The notes: generated by a model from the letters alone, not told the origin. 51,787 nucleotides of DNA from Arthrobacter sp. (GCA_023264815.1 JAHFUZ010000031.1:1-51787); one strand, 5' to 3'; shown: positions 27,364-35,857, counted from the stretch's first letter. Numbers and translations are program-made.

Positions 27364-28323
27364 TCAGGGACGGGGGACAGTCCGTGAACGGCGCCGGGTC
27401 AGGCCAACGCCCACCAGGCAGACCACTCCGCCCACGAGTCCCCAGGCCGACGGGACCTCGCTCAGCAGCAACCAGGAGATCAGGATGGTGGTGCCGGGAA
27501 CCAGGTACGTGGTGGCCGCCAGCCTGCCGGCGTCGATCAGCGACAACGCATATGCCCACGTGGTGAAGGCGATGGCCGTGGGAAAGACGCCGAGGTACAC
27601 CAGCCCCAGTGTGGCTGACAGCGGAGCGGCCTGTACCTCGGAGACCAGCTGGCCGGCGAACGGCAGGCAGCAGAGCGTCCCCACCATGATGCCGAACCAT
27701 GTGGCCTGGCCGGCCGGGATATTCCGCAGCACCGGCTTCTGGATGATCACGCTGACGGCGGCGAGCACGGCGGCAAGGAGGCAGAGCAGCACGCCCGCAA
27801 CATCCGCCGTCGACCGCTCACCGGATGCCGGGCTGGAGCCAAAGGCGATCAGCGCCACCCCGCCGAACGCCACCAGGCTCCCGATGATCAGCCACCGCGG
27901 GAAGCCTTCCTTCAGGAACAGGCCGGCCATGATGGCCACGAGAATGGGGTTCACATTGATCAGCAGGGCGGCCGTGCCGGCGTCCAGCAGGTGCTCGGCG
28001 GCATTCAGCGCCACGTTGTAGCCGCCGAACCACATGACGCCGTAGCCGAGGATGGGCAGCCATTCACGGCCGTGCGGCAGGACCCGGCTCCTGCGCAGTT
28101 GCGGCAGGACCAGCGCACCGAGTACGACGGCGGCAATCGCCAGCCGCCCCAGCGTCAGGGAGCCGGGGGAAAAGGTGGGTCCGATAGCCCGGATGCCCAC
28201 GAACGCCGACGCCCACAGAACCACGGTAACCAGGACTGCGGCGATGCCCCGGGCGCTGATGCCGGCCGGCGGTGTGGGAAGCGCCGCCGACGGCGCAGAT
28301 TCGGTGGGGGATGGTGAAGCCAT
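27364..28323 (-). CDS. EamA-family (DMT) metabolite exporter
   Basis: A 319-residue inner-membrane protein with ten predicted helices made of two EamA repeats. The repeat starts are visible at VLWASAFVGIRAIGPTFSPGSL near residue 35 and at LLAAVLAAVSVIIQKPVLRN near 185; the second repeat ends in VPGTTILISWLLLSEVPSAWG. Such proteins export amino acids, cofactors or small metabolites; the substrate cannot be read from sequence. The first 25 residues are Pro/Ser-rich and cytosolic. ATG at 28323. Confidence 0.92.
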   Translation of the reverse strand: MASPSPTESAPSAALPTPPAGISARGIAAVLVTVVLWASAFVGIRAIGPTFSPGSLTLGRLAIAAVVLGALVLPQLRRSRVLPHGREWLPILGYGVMWFGGYNVALNAAEHLLDAGTAALLINVNPILVAIMAGLFLKEGFPRWLIIGSLVAFGGVALIAFGSSPASGERSTADVAGVLLCLLAAVLAAVSVIIQKPVLRNIPAGQATWFGIMVGTLCCLPFAGQLVSEVQAAPLSATLGLVYLGVFPTAIAFTTWAYALSLIDAGRLAATTYLVPGTTILISWLLLSEVPSAWGLVGGVVCLVGVGLTRRRSRTVPRP

Positions 28324-28451
28324 GCTGCCAATCTAGCCCCGTACCCGTTTCGGTGGCTGGCGGAAATCGGTCACCTCTCATCGACTTCCTGCCACAGCCT
28401 GTTTGCCTGGAATAGCAGGCCGGTTCCATGGCCTCCGTTAGGATGCGTTCC

Positions 28452-29156
28452 ATGGTCACAGCTTCCACTTCCTCCCATGGGTCCGCGCCCGGCCCGGCAC
28501 CCAAGGGCCCGGCCAAACGGATTCGCCTGGTCATCTGGATCCTGCTCGGCGTCATCGTGGTGGCAGGCGGTGCCTGGTACGCGGTGCTGGCGACGAGCAA
28601 GCCCGCACCGGCCCCGGCTGCCGGTTCGGAGCAGCTGGTCCGGTCCGACAGCCACCGGCTCACCCAACCTGCCATCGAGAAGGCGCAGCTGGTGGAATTC
28701 CTGGACTTCGAATGCGAAGCCTGCCGTGCCGTCCATCCGTTCGTGGAGGAGCTGAAGCAGGAATTCGGCGACCGGGTCACATTCGTTAGCCGCTACTTCC
28801 CGCTGCCCTCGCACCCGAATTCCGGCCCGGCGGCGCTCGCTGTAGAAGCCGCCGCGCAGCAGGGCAAGTTTGAGGCCATGGCCGCGAAGTTGTTTGAAAC
28901 CCAGGACCAGTGGCATGGAAAACGCGAGCCGCAGGGGCCGCTGTTCCGCACCTTTGCCGAGGAGCTTGGGCTGGACCTTGCCGCGTTCGACGCCGCAGTG
29001 GCAGACGAGGCAACGAAGGAACGCATCCGCACGGACATGGCGGACGGCACCGCACTGGGCGTCACGGGCACGCCGACGTTCTTCCTCAACGGGGAGAAGC
29101 TGACCCTGACCACCAAGCAGGAGTTCAGGCAGAAGCTCACTGACGCCGTGAAGTAG
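28452..29156 (+). CDS. Membrane-anchored DsbA-like thiol oxidoreductase
   Basis: A 234-residue protein with an N-terminal signal anchor (about 25-45, IRLVIWILLGVIVVAGGAWY) and an extracytoplasmic thioredoxin fold. The redox pair is Cys88-Glu-Ala-Cys91 in LDFECEACRAVHPF, and the cis-Pro loop is GVTGTPTFFLNGEKL near the C-terminus. The helical insertion between them is typical of DsbA/BdbD. It probably helps form disulfides in exported proteins. ATG at 28452 has AGGA at 28440-28443; the frame is open to an earlier ATG at 28428. It converges on the PHP gene with a 9-base gap. Confidence 0.93.
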   Translation: MVTASTSSHGSAPGPAPKGPAKRIRLVIWILLGVIVVAGGAWYAVLATSKPAPAPAAGSEQLVRSDSHRLTQPAIEKAQLVEFLDFECEACRAVHPFVEELKQEFGDRVTFVSRYFPLPSHPNSGPAALAVEAAAQQGKFEAMAAKLFETQDQWHGKREPQGPLFRTFAEELGLDLAAFDAAVADEATKERIRTDMADGTALGVTGTPTFFLNGEKLTLTTKQEFRQKLTDAVK

Positions 29157-29165
29157 CGCCCCGCG

Positions 29166-30185
29166 TCAGCTCTTTTGGGCCCACGCCAGGAGCCGGTCCA
29201 GCGGCCACGTGGTGACGATGCGCTCCGCCGGCACCCCGTTCAGTGCCGCTCGGGCCGCTCCGTACTGCAGGAAATCCAGTTGCCCGGGAGCGTGGGCGTC
29301 GCTGTCGATCGAAAACAGGCATCCGGCATCCAGGGCCAGTTGGATCAGGTTGTCCGGAGGGTCCTGCCGCTCGGGCCTCGAGTTGATCTCCACGGCCACG
29401 TTGTTGTCCGCGCAGGCGGCGAACACTTCGTTGGCGTCGAACTCGGACTGTGGCCGGGTGCCGCGCGAACCCTCCACCAGCCGCCCGGTGCAGTGTCCCA
29501 GGACGTTGGTGTGGGGGTCCCTGATACCGCCCAGCATCCGCTGGGTCATGGTGTTCCGGTCGGCCCGCAGTTTGGAATGGACGCTGGCCACCACGATGTC
29601 CAGCTTGTCCAGCACTTCCGGTGTCTGGTCCAGTTCGCCGGATTCGAGGATGTCCACCTCGATGCCGGCCAGCAACCGGAAGCCGTTGGCGCTGGTCCGG
29701 TTGAGTTCGGCCACGACGTCCAACTGCTCGGTGAGCCGCTCCACGCTGAGCCCGTTGGCGATGGTCAGGTTGGGTGAGTGGTCCGTGAGGGCGAGGTATT
29801 CGCGTCCCAGGAGGCGCGCAGCTTCGGCCATCAGGGGGATGGGGGAGCCGCCGTCGGACCAGTCGCTGTGGCTGTGGAGGTCGCCGCGCAATTCGGCGTG
29901 GAGTTCGGCGCCGCCGTCCACCAGAGGCTCTGCGCCGCGCTCGCGCAGGTCCGCAAGGTAGCCAGGGACCTCGCCGTCCACGGCCTGCCGGACCACCTGG
30001 TAGGTCCTGTCGCCGATTCCCTTCATGCTCTTGAGCCTGCCGTCCCGGGCACGCGCTTCCACTTCTGCCGGGTCCAGCCCGGCAATCACCCCGGCGGCCT
30101 TTCGGAAGGCCTGGACTTTGAACGTGGCGGCGCGTCCGCGCTCCAGCCAAAAGGCAATCTCGTTGAGTGCGGCGACGGCATCCAT
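29166..30185 (-). CDS. PHP-domain metal-dependent phosphoesterase (PolX-C-like)
   Basis: A 339-residue protein. The N-terminal ~90 residues are a helix-hairpin-helix module (LNEIAFWLERGRAATFKVQAFRKAA; MKGIGDRTYQVV), as in the DNA-binding part of PolX. The PHP domain follows, with metal ligands in DLHSHSDWSDGG (about 102), ALTDHSPNLTIANGL (about 132), GIEVDIL, VASVHSKL, GHCTG, EINSRPER and SIDSDAH. It lacks a polymerase domain, so it is a PHP hydrolase with its HhH module rather than a full PolX. A DNA-repair phosphatase or exonuclease role is plausible but inferred. Confidence 0.92.
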   Translation of the reverse strand: MDAVAALNEIAFWLERGRAATFKVQAFRKAAGVIAGLDPAEVEARARDGRLKSMKGIGDRTYQVVRQAVDGEVPGYLADLRERGAEPLVDGGAELHAELRGDLHSHSDWSDGGSPIPLMAEAARLLGREYLALTDHSPNLTIANGLSVERLTEQLDVVAELNRTSANGFRLLAGIEVDILESGELDQTPEVLDKLDIVVASVHSKLRADRNTMTQRMLGGIRDPHTNVLGHCTGRLVEGSRGTRPQSEFDANEVFAACADNNVAVEINSRPERQDPPDNLIQLALDAGCLFSIDSDAHAPGQLDFLQYGAARAALNGVPAERIVTTWPLDRLLAWAQKS

Positions 30186-30236
30186 CGGTCCATCTTCGCC
30201 TGTCCTTCCCGTTCAGGCGCGGGGTTTTGGCCGATT

Positions 30237-30265
30237 TTGGATTATTCCTGACTAGGCCCTATAGT
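30237..30265 (+). promoter_or_regulatory. Promoter of the tRNA cluster
   Basis: TTGGAT (30237-30242) and TATAGT (30260-30265) are separated by 17 bases, close to the vegetative consensus. The predicted start is about 77 bases before tRNA-Glu. Confidence 0.6.
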
Positions 30266-30348
30266 TGTTGAGTCCGGTTCGGAGAACGCAAAGGACAAAG
30301 ACGCAAAGCCCCGCTTTACGCCTTTTGTTTTGCGCCGAACGGGTTCTG

Positions 30349-30421
30349 GCCCCCATCGTCTAGCGGCCTAGGACACCGCCCTTTCACGGCGGCGGCACGG
30401 GTTCGAATCCCGTTGGGGGTA
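30349..30421 (+). tRNA. tRNA-Glu (anticodon TTC)
   Basis: A cloverleaf with acceptor GCCCCCA/TGGGGGT (G1-T72 wobble, normal for tRNA-Glu), anticodon loop CTTTCAC, and T-loop GGGTTCGAATCCC. CCA is not encoded. First of three tRNAs in the order Glu-Asp-Phe. Confidence 0.97.
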
Positions 30422-30512
30422 CGCAAGGAACTGGTCAAACAGGCGGAAAATGTCTGGTAGGCTGGAAGCCTTGAAAAAAGGCGGTAGAGATACTGTGAAG
30501 CAAGAAAAGCAA

Positions 30513-30586
30513 GGCCCTGTAGCGCAGTTGGTTAGCGCGCCGCCCTGTCACGGCGGAGGTCGCGGGTTCAAGTCCCGTCAGGGTCG
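30513..30586 (+). tRNA. tRNA-Asp (anticodon GTC)
   Basis: Acceptor GGCCCTG/CAGGGTC, anticodon stem GCCGC/GCGGA region with loop CTGTCAC, and T-arm CGGGTTCAAGTCCCG. CCA is not encoded. Confidence 0.97.
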
Positions 30587-30634
30587 CTCTGGTTGTCGGA
30601 AGAGATTTCGGCGGTCATGGTGACATGTCACCTA

Positions 30635-30710
30635 GGCTCTGTAGCTCAGTTGGTAGAGCGTTCGACTGAAAATCGAAAGGTCACCGGATCGACGCCGGTC
30701 GGAGCCACCA
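30635..30710 (+). tRNA. tRNA-Phe (anticodon GAA)
   Basis: Acceptor GGCTCTG/CGGAGCC, anticodon loop CTGAAAA, T-arm CCGGATCGACGCCGG. Unlike its two neighbours the 3' CCA is encoded (30708-30710). Confidence 0.97.
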
Positions 30711-30715
30711 CTGGG

Positions 30716-30752
30716 AAGCATCAGTTCTTCGGAACTGGTGCTTTTCTTCTTT
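30716..30752 (+). terminator. Terminator of the tRNA cluster
   Basis: AAGCATCAGTTC-TTCG-GAACTGGTGCTT forms a 12-bp stem with a stable TTCG loop, followed by TTCTTCTTT. Confidence 0.9.
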
Positions 30753-30791
30753 AACACTGGTTCCTGCATCCCGCCCGCATTCCAGCACGTT

Positions 30792-30805
30792 CCCCTGGCC
30801 AGGGG
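30792..30805. promoter_or_regulatory. Perfect 14-bp palindrome upstream of the Asp23 operon
   Basis: CCCCTGGCCAGGGG lies 35 bases before the first start codon of the operon and overlaps where the promoter should be. It is a possible operator; no regulator is encoded nearby. Confidence 0.4.
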
Positions 30806-30840
30806 ATAGGGTTGTGAACAACAGAAGGGGGAAGTGTCAG

Positions 30841-31362
30841 ATGGAATACCAGAACCCACCCACCGATTCGGGGCTCGAGCGCCAGGCTGCCGCAAGCCAG
30901 CCCGCCGCCGCCCAGTTTGCGGCCAGCCAGCATGCTGCCGGACCAATTGTGGCCGGCCAGGCTCCGGTGCCGGGCCACGGGCGGACCGTGATATCCGAAA
31001 CAGCCGTGGCCAAGGTTGCCGGCATCGCTGCCCGCGCCGTTCCAGGGGTCTATTCCCTGGGCTCCGTCCCGTCCCGCGCGCTGGGCGCCATCCGGGATGC
31101 TGTGGGCAGCTCGGACCACGCTGCCGGCGTCCGGGCGGAGGTCGGTGAAACCCAGGTGGCCGTCGATATCAGCCTGGTGGCCTCCTACGGCACGCCCCTG
31201 CACTCTCTCGCTGACCAGGTCCGGGCCTCCGTTTACCGCGCCGTCGAGGAACTCGTCGGCCTGCAGGTCATTGAAGTGAACGTCGAAATTACCGATGTCT
31301 ACGTTGCCCCGCCCCCTAAGGCGGCGGCCCCGGCCGGCACCGAGAGGGAGGCACTGCTGTGA
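30841..31362 (+). CDS. Asp23/Gls24 family envelope stress response protein
   Basis: A 173-residue protein: a disordered Gln/Ala-rich N-terminus (about 1-45), then an alkaline-shock domain (about 48-160) starting GRTVISETAVAKVAGIAARAVPGVYSLG and ending DQVRASVYRAVEELVGLQVIEVNVEITDVYV. Asp23 proteins coat the inner membrane through a membrane anchor. The ATG at 30841 has AAGGGGGA at 30825-30832; an earlier in-frame GTG (30814) is less likely. It is first of five overlapping genes that together encode Asp23-like and AmaP-like proteins. Confidence 0.93.
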   Translation: MEYQNPPTDSGLERQAAASQPAAAQFAASQHAAGPIVAGQAPVPGHGRTVISETAVAKVAGIAARAVPGVYSLGSVPSRALGAIRDAVGSSDHAAGVRAEVGETQVAVDISLVASYGTPLHSLADQVRASVYRAVEELVGLQVIEVNVEITDVYVAPPPKAAAPAGTEREALL

Positions 31363-31550
31363 ACCTGACCGTTGTGGGCATCGCCATGGGCGCGTTCGTG
31401 GCATTTATGTCGTTCCAGTTCGGGCTGTGGGGCTTTCTGATTTCGCTCCTCTTTATGGCCATCGGCGCCCTTCTGGGCCGCGCTGCAGAAGGGAAACTGG
31501 ACCTGCGCGGTGTCCTGGACGCCATCATCGGCCGGCGCTCCTCGTCATGA
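31359..31550 (+). CDS. DUF2273-like small membrane protein
   Basis: A 63-residue protein with two membrane helices (about 5-20 and 24-40) and a short basic tail (GRAAEGKLDLRGVLDAIIGRR). It matches the small DUF2273 proteins found with Asp23 genes. The start is GTG within GTGA, overlapping the stop of the first Asp23 gene by 4 bases. It probably helps anchor or assemble the Asp23 layer; this is inferred from context. Confidence 0.85.
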   Translation: MNLTVVGIAMGAFVAFMSFQFGLWGFLISLLFMAIGALLGRAAEGKLDLRGVLDAIIGRRSSS

Positions 31551-31927
31551 CGGCAGCCGCACCCCTTGTCCCGGCGCAGGGGCTGAACGGGCATAACCGC
31601 ATCAGCACACAGGCCCTGACCAGCCTTGCCAAGGCCGCGGCCGCAGAGGCCCTCGGGGTGGAAGCGCACGATGTCCGGGCTGACTGGACGGACGACGACG
31701 GCCTGCTCGCCCTGGCGCTTGTGGCGCCGATCAGGATTCCGCCTTTGGCAGCCGTCCTCCGCGACCCTGGCAGGGTGGCGGCGTTCGGCGGATCCATCTG
31801 GGACCGGACGGTGGAGGCCAAGGGCCGGATCCTGTCCACCGTCACGGTTCTGAGCGGCGCACGCCTGAGCCGGGTGGATATCCGGATCAGCGGCGTCAAG
31901 CCGAGCGAAGGAGGCAGGGTCACATGA
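31547..31927 (+). CDS. Short Asp23/Gls24-like protein
   Basis: A 126-residue protein whose body (RISTQALTSLAKAAAAEALGVEAHDVRADWTDD... and IWDRTVEAKGRILSTVTVLSGARLSRVDIRISGV) follows the strand-helix pattern of the alkaline-shock domain but is divergent. The ATG at 31547 overlaps the DUF2273 stop by 4 bases, and its own stop overlaps the next start in the same way. It is likely a second subunit of the Asp23 assembly. Assignment rests partly on its position. Confidence 0.75.
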   Translation: MTAAAPLVPAQGLNGHNRISTQALTSLAKAAAAEALGVEAHDVRADWTDDDGLLALALVAPIRIPPLAAVLRDPGRVAAFGGSIWDRTVEAKGRILSTVTVLSGARLSRVDIRISGVKPSEGGRVT

Positions 31928-32571
31928 GCCACAAATTAGTGGACGAGCACCTGCCCGGGCCGGCGGAAGACGGTACGGCGTCCCCTGCAGGCCGGCCGGA
32001 CATGCGCAGGGTAGTGCATCGGGAGACGCATTCGTCGCGTGCCGGTGTGGCCGTCGTGGCGGCTGTGCTGGTGATGGGGATTGCGGGCTACGGGCTGCTC
32101 GAATCAGCAGTCCACGCCATCGGCCAACCGGCCTGGCTGATCGAACCCCAGCTCGCAGCGGAGCGGATCGTTGCCTTGCCGGCCGGGCTGCCGCCCCTGC
32201 TGCTCGGTGCTGGTGGTGCCGTGGTGGCCATGATAGGCCTGTTTTTCCTGCTGAACGCCGTCCTGCCCGGCAGGCGTGCACGGCACGTGCTGACGGGCGC
32301 CGGCCCAGCCGCCGCAGTGGTGGTGGACGACGAAGTCATTGCCTCGGCACTGGCCCGCAGCGCCAGGCTGGCCGCCAATGTCACCCCGGAACAGGTGATG
32401 GTGGTGGTTTCCCAACGCCAGGTACTGGTCAATGTCCGGCCCACCTCAGGGGTACCCGTCACGGAGGGCGCAGTCCTTGCCGCCGTCCGGGATGAACTCC
32501 GTGAGATGTCGCTGGAGCCGCTGCCGGAAGTCCGTGTGAATATCTCCACCGCCGGGGTGATTGGCGCATGA
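31924..32571 (+). CDS. DUF6286-domain membrane protein of the Asp23 operon
   Basis: A 215-residue protein: a cytosolic N-terminus (1-40), two membrane helices (about 42-62 and 90-112), and a cytosolic C-terminal domain (about 130-212, HVLTGAGPAAAVVVDDEVIASALARSARLAANVTPEQVMVVV). It matches the DUF6286 family found between Asp23 and AmaP-like genes in actinobacteria. Starts and stops overlap by 4 bases on both sides. Probably a membrane anchor. No enzymatic motif is seen. Confidence 0.82.
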   Translation: MSHKLVDEHLPGPAEDGTASPAGRPDMRRVVHRETHSSRAGVAVVAAVLVMGIAGYGLLESAVHAIGQPAWLIEPQLAAERIVALPAGLPPLLLGAGGAVVAMIGLFFLLNAVLPGRRARHVLTGAGPAAAVVVDDEVIASALARSARLAANVTPEQVMVVVSQRQVLVNVRPTSGVPVTEGAVLAAVRDELREMSLEPLPEVRVNISTAGVIGA

Positions 32572-33179
32572 CCAGCACACCGTCACTGCTCAACCGGATC
32601 CTGATCGGGGTTCTCGGCCTCAAACTGTTTGCCATCGGTATTCTCCTGGTTCTGCTGGCCACGGTCCCGGCGGTCGGACCGTGGTGGCATGCCTGGTCCG
32701 GGGCCGCCTGGAGCGGGCTGAACCAGGCGTTTAACAGCACACGGTTCCCCGGCCGCGCCGAAAGCTGGCTGTGGATCGTGATGGCGCTTGCCACGGTGCT
32801 GCTGATCGGGCTGATGGTCGCCTGGATCGCCCAGCAGGGCAAAGGCCGAAGCAACCTGCTCGCGGCCGGCTTCGATCCCGGCGAAGTGCCCGGAGACGTG
32901 CGGATCAGCGGGGGTGTTGCCGAGCAGGCCCTCAAGCATGCCCTGGCAGAGCGGCCGGACCTCGCCGGTGCCACCGTGGCAACGTACGACGTTCAGGGCA
33001 GCCCTGCGCTGAAGATCAGGCTCCAGCCGCGCCAGGGCGTCGCGCCGCACCTCCTGGCCGCAGAAGTCGCCGAACTGGTGGAAGCGCTGAATGCTGTGGT
33101 CGGCAAGAGCATGCCCGTCCTGATCCACATCGGCGCCGGGGCCCGCACCCGGTTCAGCCGCGCCGAACGCGTCCGCTAA
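32568..33179 (+). CDS. AmaP-like membrane anchor of Asp23
   Basis: A 203-residue protein with two N-terminal helices (about 12-35 and 65-87) and a cytosolic domain (about 100-195) that again resembles an alkaline-shock fold (RISGGVAEQALKHALAERPDLAGATVATYDVQG). This layout fits AmaP, which ties Asp23 to the membrane. It is last in the operon; a strong terminator follows at 33237. The name AmaP is a family-level call from layout and context. Confidence 0.82.
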   Translation: MTSTPSLLNRILIGVLGLKLFAIGILLVLLATVPAVGPWWHAWSGAAWSGLNQAFNSTRFPGRAESWLWIVMALATVLLIGLMVAWIAQQGKGRSNLLAAGFDPGEVPGDVRISGGVAEQALKHALAERPDLAGATVATYDVQGSPALKIRLQPRQGVAPHLLAAEVAELVEALNAVVGKSMPVLIHIGAGARTRFSRAERVR

Positions 33180-33236
33180 TACGCGGATCGCCGCGTCCCT
33201 CCGGACCGGAGCAGCGGCCCCGGAATGAACGTACAG

Positions 33237-33270
33237 AAACCCCTCAGGCAGGAATTCCTGAGGGGTTTTG
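33237..33270 (+). terminator. Terminator of the Asp23 operon
   Basis: AAACCCCTCAGG and CCTGAGGGGTTTT form a 12-bp stem around an 8-base loop with a T-run at the 3' end. Confidence 0.92.
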
Positions 33271-33345
33271 CCGTGCTCCGGCGCCTTCGCGGGCCGGATC
33301 TGCCGGCGCTTCCACAGCCTAAGATCTCCTTTCGGACACGACCGG

Positions 33346-33359
33346 TGTAAACGCTTGCA
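33346..33359. promoter_or_regulatory. LacI-family operator upstream of the sugar ABC operon
   Basis: TGTAAACGCTTGCA is a near-palindrome with the central CG typical of LacI/GalR operators (TGxAAxCG-type halves). It is 102 bases before the binding-protein start and is the likely site of the LacI regulator encoded at 36956. A second short inverted repeat, GTGTGTGATTCACAC, lies at 33381-33395. Confidence 0.7.
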
Positions 33360-33460
33360 TTTCTTGGCGGAACTTAATTAGTGTGTGATTCACACCACGT
33401 CATTTCCCCCATCCACCGCACACGCACCCGTTCTGGATCTCACTGAGGAGTCATCCGCAC

Positions 33461-34798
33461 ATGAAAAACCGCAAATACCTGCTGCCGATTGCCGCAACCG
33501 GAGCCCTGGCATTAGCACTGACGGGCTGCAGCTCCGGCGGGGGAGGTGGCGAGGCCACCAACGTCGATTGCGCTCCCTTCGAGAGCTACGGCAAGCACGA
33601 AGGAAAGACCGTCTCCGTCTACTCCACCATCGTGGACATTGAAGCCACCAACCTCGAAAAAGCGTTTGCCCCCTTCGAACAGTGCACCGGGGCCACCATC
33701 AAGTACGAGGGCAGCAAGGAATTCGAGACCCAGATCGGTGTGCGGGCCAAAGCAGGAAACGCCCCGGATATCGCCATCTTCCCGCAGCCCGGACTCATGG
33801 CTGACCAGGCCAAGGCAGGAAACCTGAAGCCGGCACCGAAGGCAGTCTCGGACCTGGTGGACAAGAACTGGTCCGCGGACTGGAAGAAGTACGGCACCGT
33901 GGACGGCGTCTTCTACACGGCTCCGATGCTGGCCAACGTCAAGGGCTACGTCTGGTACGCGCCCAAGACGTTCAAGGACAAGGGCTGGGCAGTGCCCAAG
34001 ACCTGGGACGAAATGCTGACCCTGTCCACCAAGATCGCAGGCGAAGGCACCATGAAGCCGTGGTGTGCCGGATTCGAGTCCGGTGAAGCAACCGGCTGGC
34101 CGGGCACTGACTGGGTGGAGGACGTGGTCCTTCGTGCCCAGGGGCCCGAGGTTTATGACCAGTGGGTGAGCCACCAGATCCCCTTCAACGATCCCAAGAT
34201 CGTGGACGCCATGAACAAGACGGGGGAGATCCTCCTCAACGACAAGTTCGTCAACGGCGGCTTCGGCGACGTCCGGTCAATCCTGAGCACCGGCTTCGCG
34301 CAGGCAGGGCAGCCTGTCCTCGACGGCCAGTGCGCCATGCACCACCAGGCCAACTTCCAGGCCGCCAACTGGCCCGAAGGTACCGTAGTGGCTCCCGACG
34401 GCGATGTCTGGGCCTTTATGACCCCTCCGATTGATGCCGGCAAGGGCCAGGCCATCACCGGTGGTGGCGAAATGGTGGGCGCCTACAAGGACACCCCCGA
34501 GGTGCAGGCTTTCCAGGCTTACCTGGCCAGCGCCGACTTTGCCAACAACCGGGTCAAGCTCGGCGGCGTCATCAGTGCAAACAAGGGCCTGGACCCGGCG
34601 AATGCCCAGACCGAACTCGACAAACAGTCCATTGCTCTCCTCCAGGATCCCAAGACGGTCTTCCGCTTCGATGGCTCTGACCTGATGCCGGGCGCCGTCG
34701 GCTCCAACTCCTTCTGGAAGGGCATCGTTGCCTGGATCAACGGCACGCCTGCACAGCAGGTTGCGGACAGCGTCGAAAGCAGCTGGCCGAAGGGCTGA
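33461..34798 (+). CDS. Sugar ABC transporter substrate-binding lipoprotein (alpha-glucoside type)
   Basis: A 445-residue family-1 solute-binding lipoprotein. The signal peptide ends in ALTGC with Cys23, followed by SSGGGGG. GVRAKAGNAPDIAIFPQPGLM and the later PKTWDEMLTLSTKIAGEGTMKPWCAGFESGEATGWPGTDWVED are characteristic of AglE/ThuE-like alpha-glucoside (trehalose, maltose, sucrose) binders; the exact sugar is not readable. It sits first in the operon after a LacI-type operator and is followed by a strong intercistronic hairpin, which fits higher expression than the permeases. Confidence 0.93.
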   Translation: MKNRKYLLPIAATGALALALTGCSSGGGGGEATNVDCAPFESYGKHEGKTVSVYSTIVDIEATNLEKAFAPFEQCTGATIKYEGSKEFETQIGVRAKAGNAPDIAIFPQPGLMADQAKAGNLKPAPKAVSDLVDKNWSADWKKYGTVDGVFYTAPMLANVKGYVWYAPKTFKDKGWAVPKTWDEMLTLSTKIAGEGTMKPWCAGFESGEATGWPGTDWVEDVVLRAQGPEVYDQWVSHQIPFNDPKIVDAMNKTGEILLNDKFVNGGFGDVRSILSTGFAQAGQPVLDGQCAMHHQANFQAANWPEGTVVAPDGDVWAFMTPPIDAGKGQAITGGGEMVGAYKDTPEVQAFQAYLASADFANNRVKLGGVISANKGLDPANAQTELDKQSIALLQDPKTVFRFDGSDLMPGAVGSNSFWKGIVAWINGTPAQQVADSVESSWPKG

Positions 34799-34808
34799 CC
34801 TCCCTGAT

Positions 34809-34845
34809 ACCGCGCCCTTGGGACTCCAAGTCCCAAGGGCGCGGT
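34809..34845. terminator. Intercistronic hairpin after the binding-protein gene
   Basis: A perfect 17-bp stem (34809-34825 with 34829-34845) closes on a 3-base loop, CCA. There is no T-tract, so it more likely protects the upstream mRNA or attenuates than fully terminates, giving more binding protein than permease. Confidence 0.8.
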
Positions 34846-34891
34846 GTCGATTCCGCACTTTCTGATCCACGCACACCACGGAGGTTGGGCA

Positions 34892-35857
34892 ATGGAATTC
34901 CTTGGAGGAAAGTTTCTTCAAGTCTTTATAGCTTTGGCGGTTTTTGCCGCGCTTATTGGGCTCATCATGCTGATCGTGGACAGGGCCCCCAAATCAGTCA
35001 AGGACAAAGTCACGATCGTTGGCTTCCTGGCGCCGGCAGCAATCCTGATGCTGGTGGGCCTGGTCTACCCGGCAGTGCAGACGTCGTTCCTTGCCTTCAC
35101 GAATGCCTCGGGCCAGCCGAACGGCCTGGACAACTTCGTCTGGATGTTCACCCAGCCCGAAGCGCTGGTGACTCTCAGGAACACTGTCATCTGGACAATT
35201 CTGGTGCCGCTGCTTTCCACCGGTTTTGGCTTGGCCTATGCGGTCTTTATCGACAAGGCCCGCGGCGAACGGGCCCTCAAAGCCCTGGTGTTCATGCCCA
35301 TGGCCATCTCGTTCGTGGGCGCCGGCATCATCTGGAAGCTGGTGTACGACTACCGCGGCCCCAGCATCGAACAGACCGGCGTCATTAACGCAGTCCGGGT
35401 TGCCCTCGGCATGGATCCGAAGCAGTTCCTCCTGGACGCTCCCGAAAACACTATCTTCCTCATCATCGTGATGGTCTGGATTCAGACCGGGTTCGCCATG
35501 GTGATCCTGTCGGCGGCCATCAAGGGCGTCCCGATGGAACTGGTGGAGGCGGCCCGCCTCGATGGCGCCAACCCCTGGCAGCAGTTCCGGAACGTGACCA
35601 TTCCCGGGATCCGCGGCGCATTGGTGGTGGTCCTGACAACCATCACCATCGCCACCCTGAAAGTCTTCGACATTGTCCGCACCATGACGGCAGGCAACTA
35701 CGAGACCTCCGTCGTCGCCAATGAGATGTATACCCAGGCATTCCGCGCCGGTGAGCCGGGCAGGGGCGCAGCGCTCGCTTTGGTGCTCTTCCTCCTCGTC
35801 CTGCCCATCGTGGTCTACAACGCCCGCGTACTCCGTCAGCAAAGGGAAATCCGATGA
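34892..35857 (+). CDS. Sugar ABC transporter permease (MalF-like)
   Basis: A 321-residue permease with six or more helices. The cytoplasmic EAA loop appears as MELVEAARLDGANPWQQFRNVTIPGIR (about 220-246), which docks with an ATPase. The first helix (about 5-28) is followed by a basic DRAPKSVKDK segment. ATG 34892 has GGAGG at 34880-34884; an upstream in-frame start would cover the hairpin region. It is coupled to the second permease by a 4-base overlap. No ATPase gene is present here; a shared MsiK-type ATPase elsewhere is the usual arrangement. Confidence 0.94.
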   Translation: MEFLGGKFLQVFIALAVFAALIGLIMLIVDRAPKSVKDKVTIVGFLAPAAILMLVGLVYPAVQTSFLAFTNASGQPNGLDNFVWMFTQPEALVTLRNTVIWTILVPLLSTGFGLAYAVFIDKARGERALKALVFMPMAISFVGAGIIWKLVYDYRGPSIEQTGVINAVRVALGMDPKQFLLDAPENTIFLIIVMVWIQTGFAMVILSAAIKGVPMELVEAARLDGANPWQQFRNVTIPGIRGALVVVLTTITIATLKVFDIVRTMTAGNYETSVVANEMYTQAFRAGEPGRGAALALVLFLLVLPIVVYNARVLRQQREIR

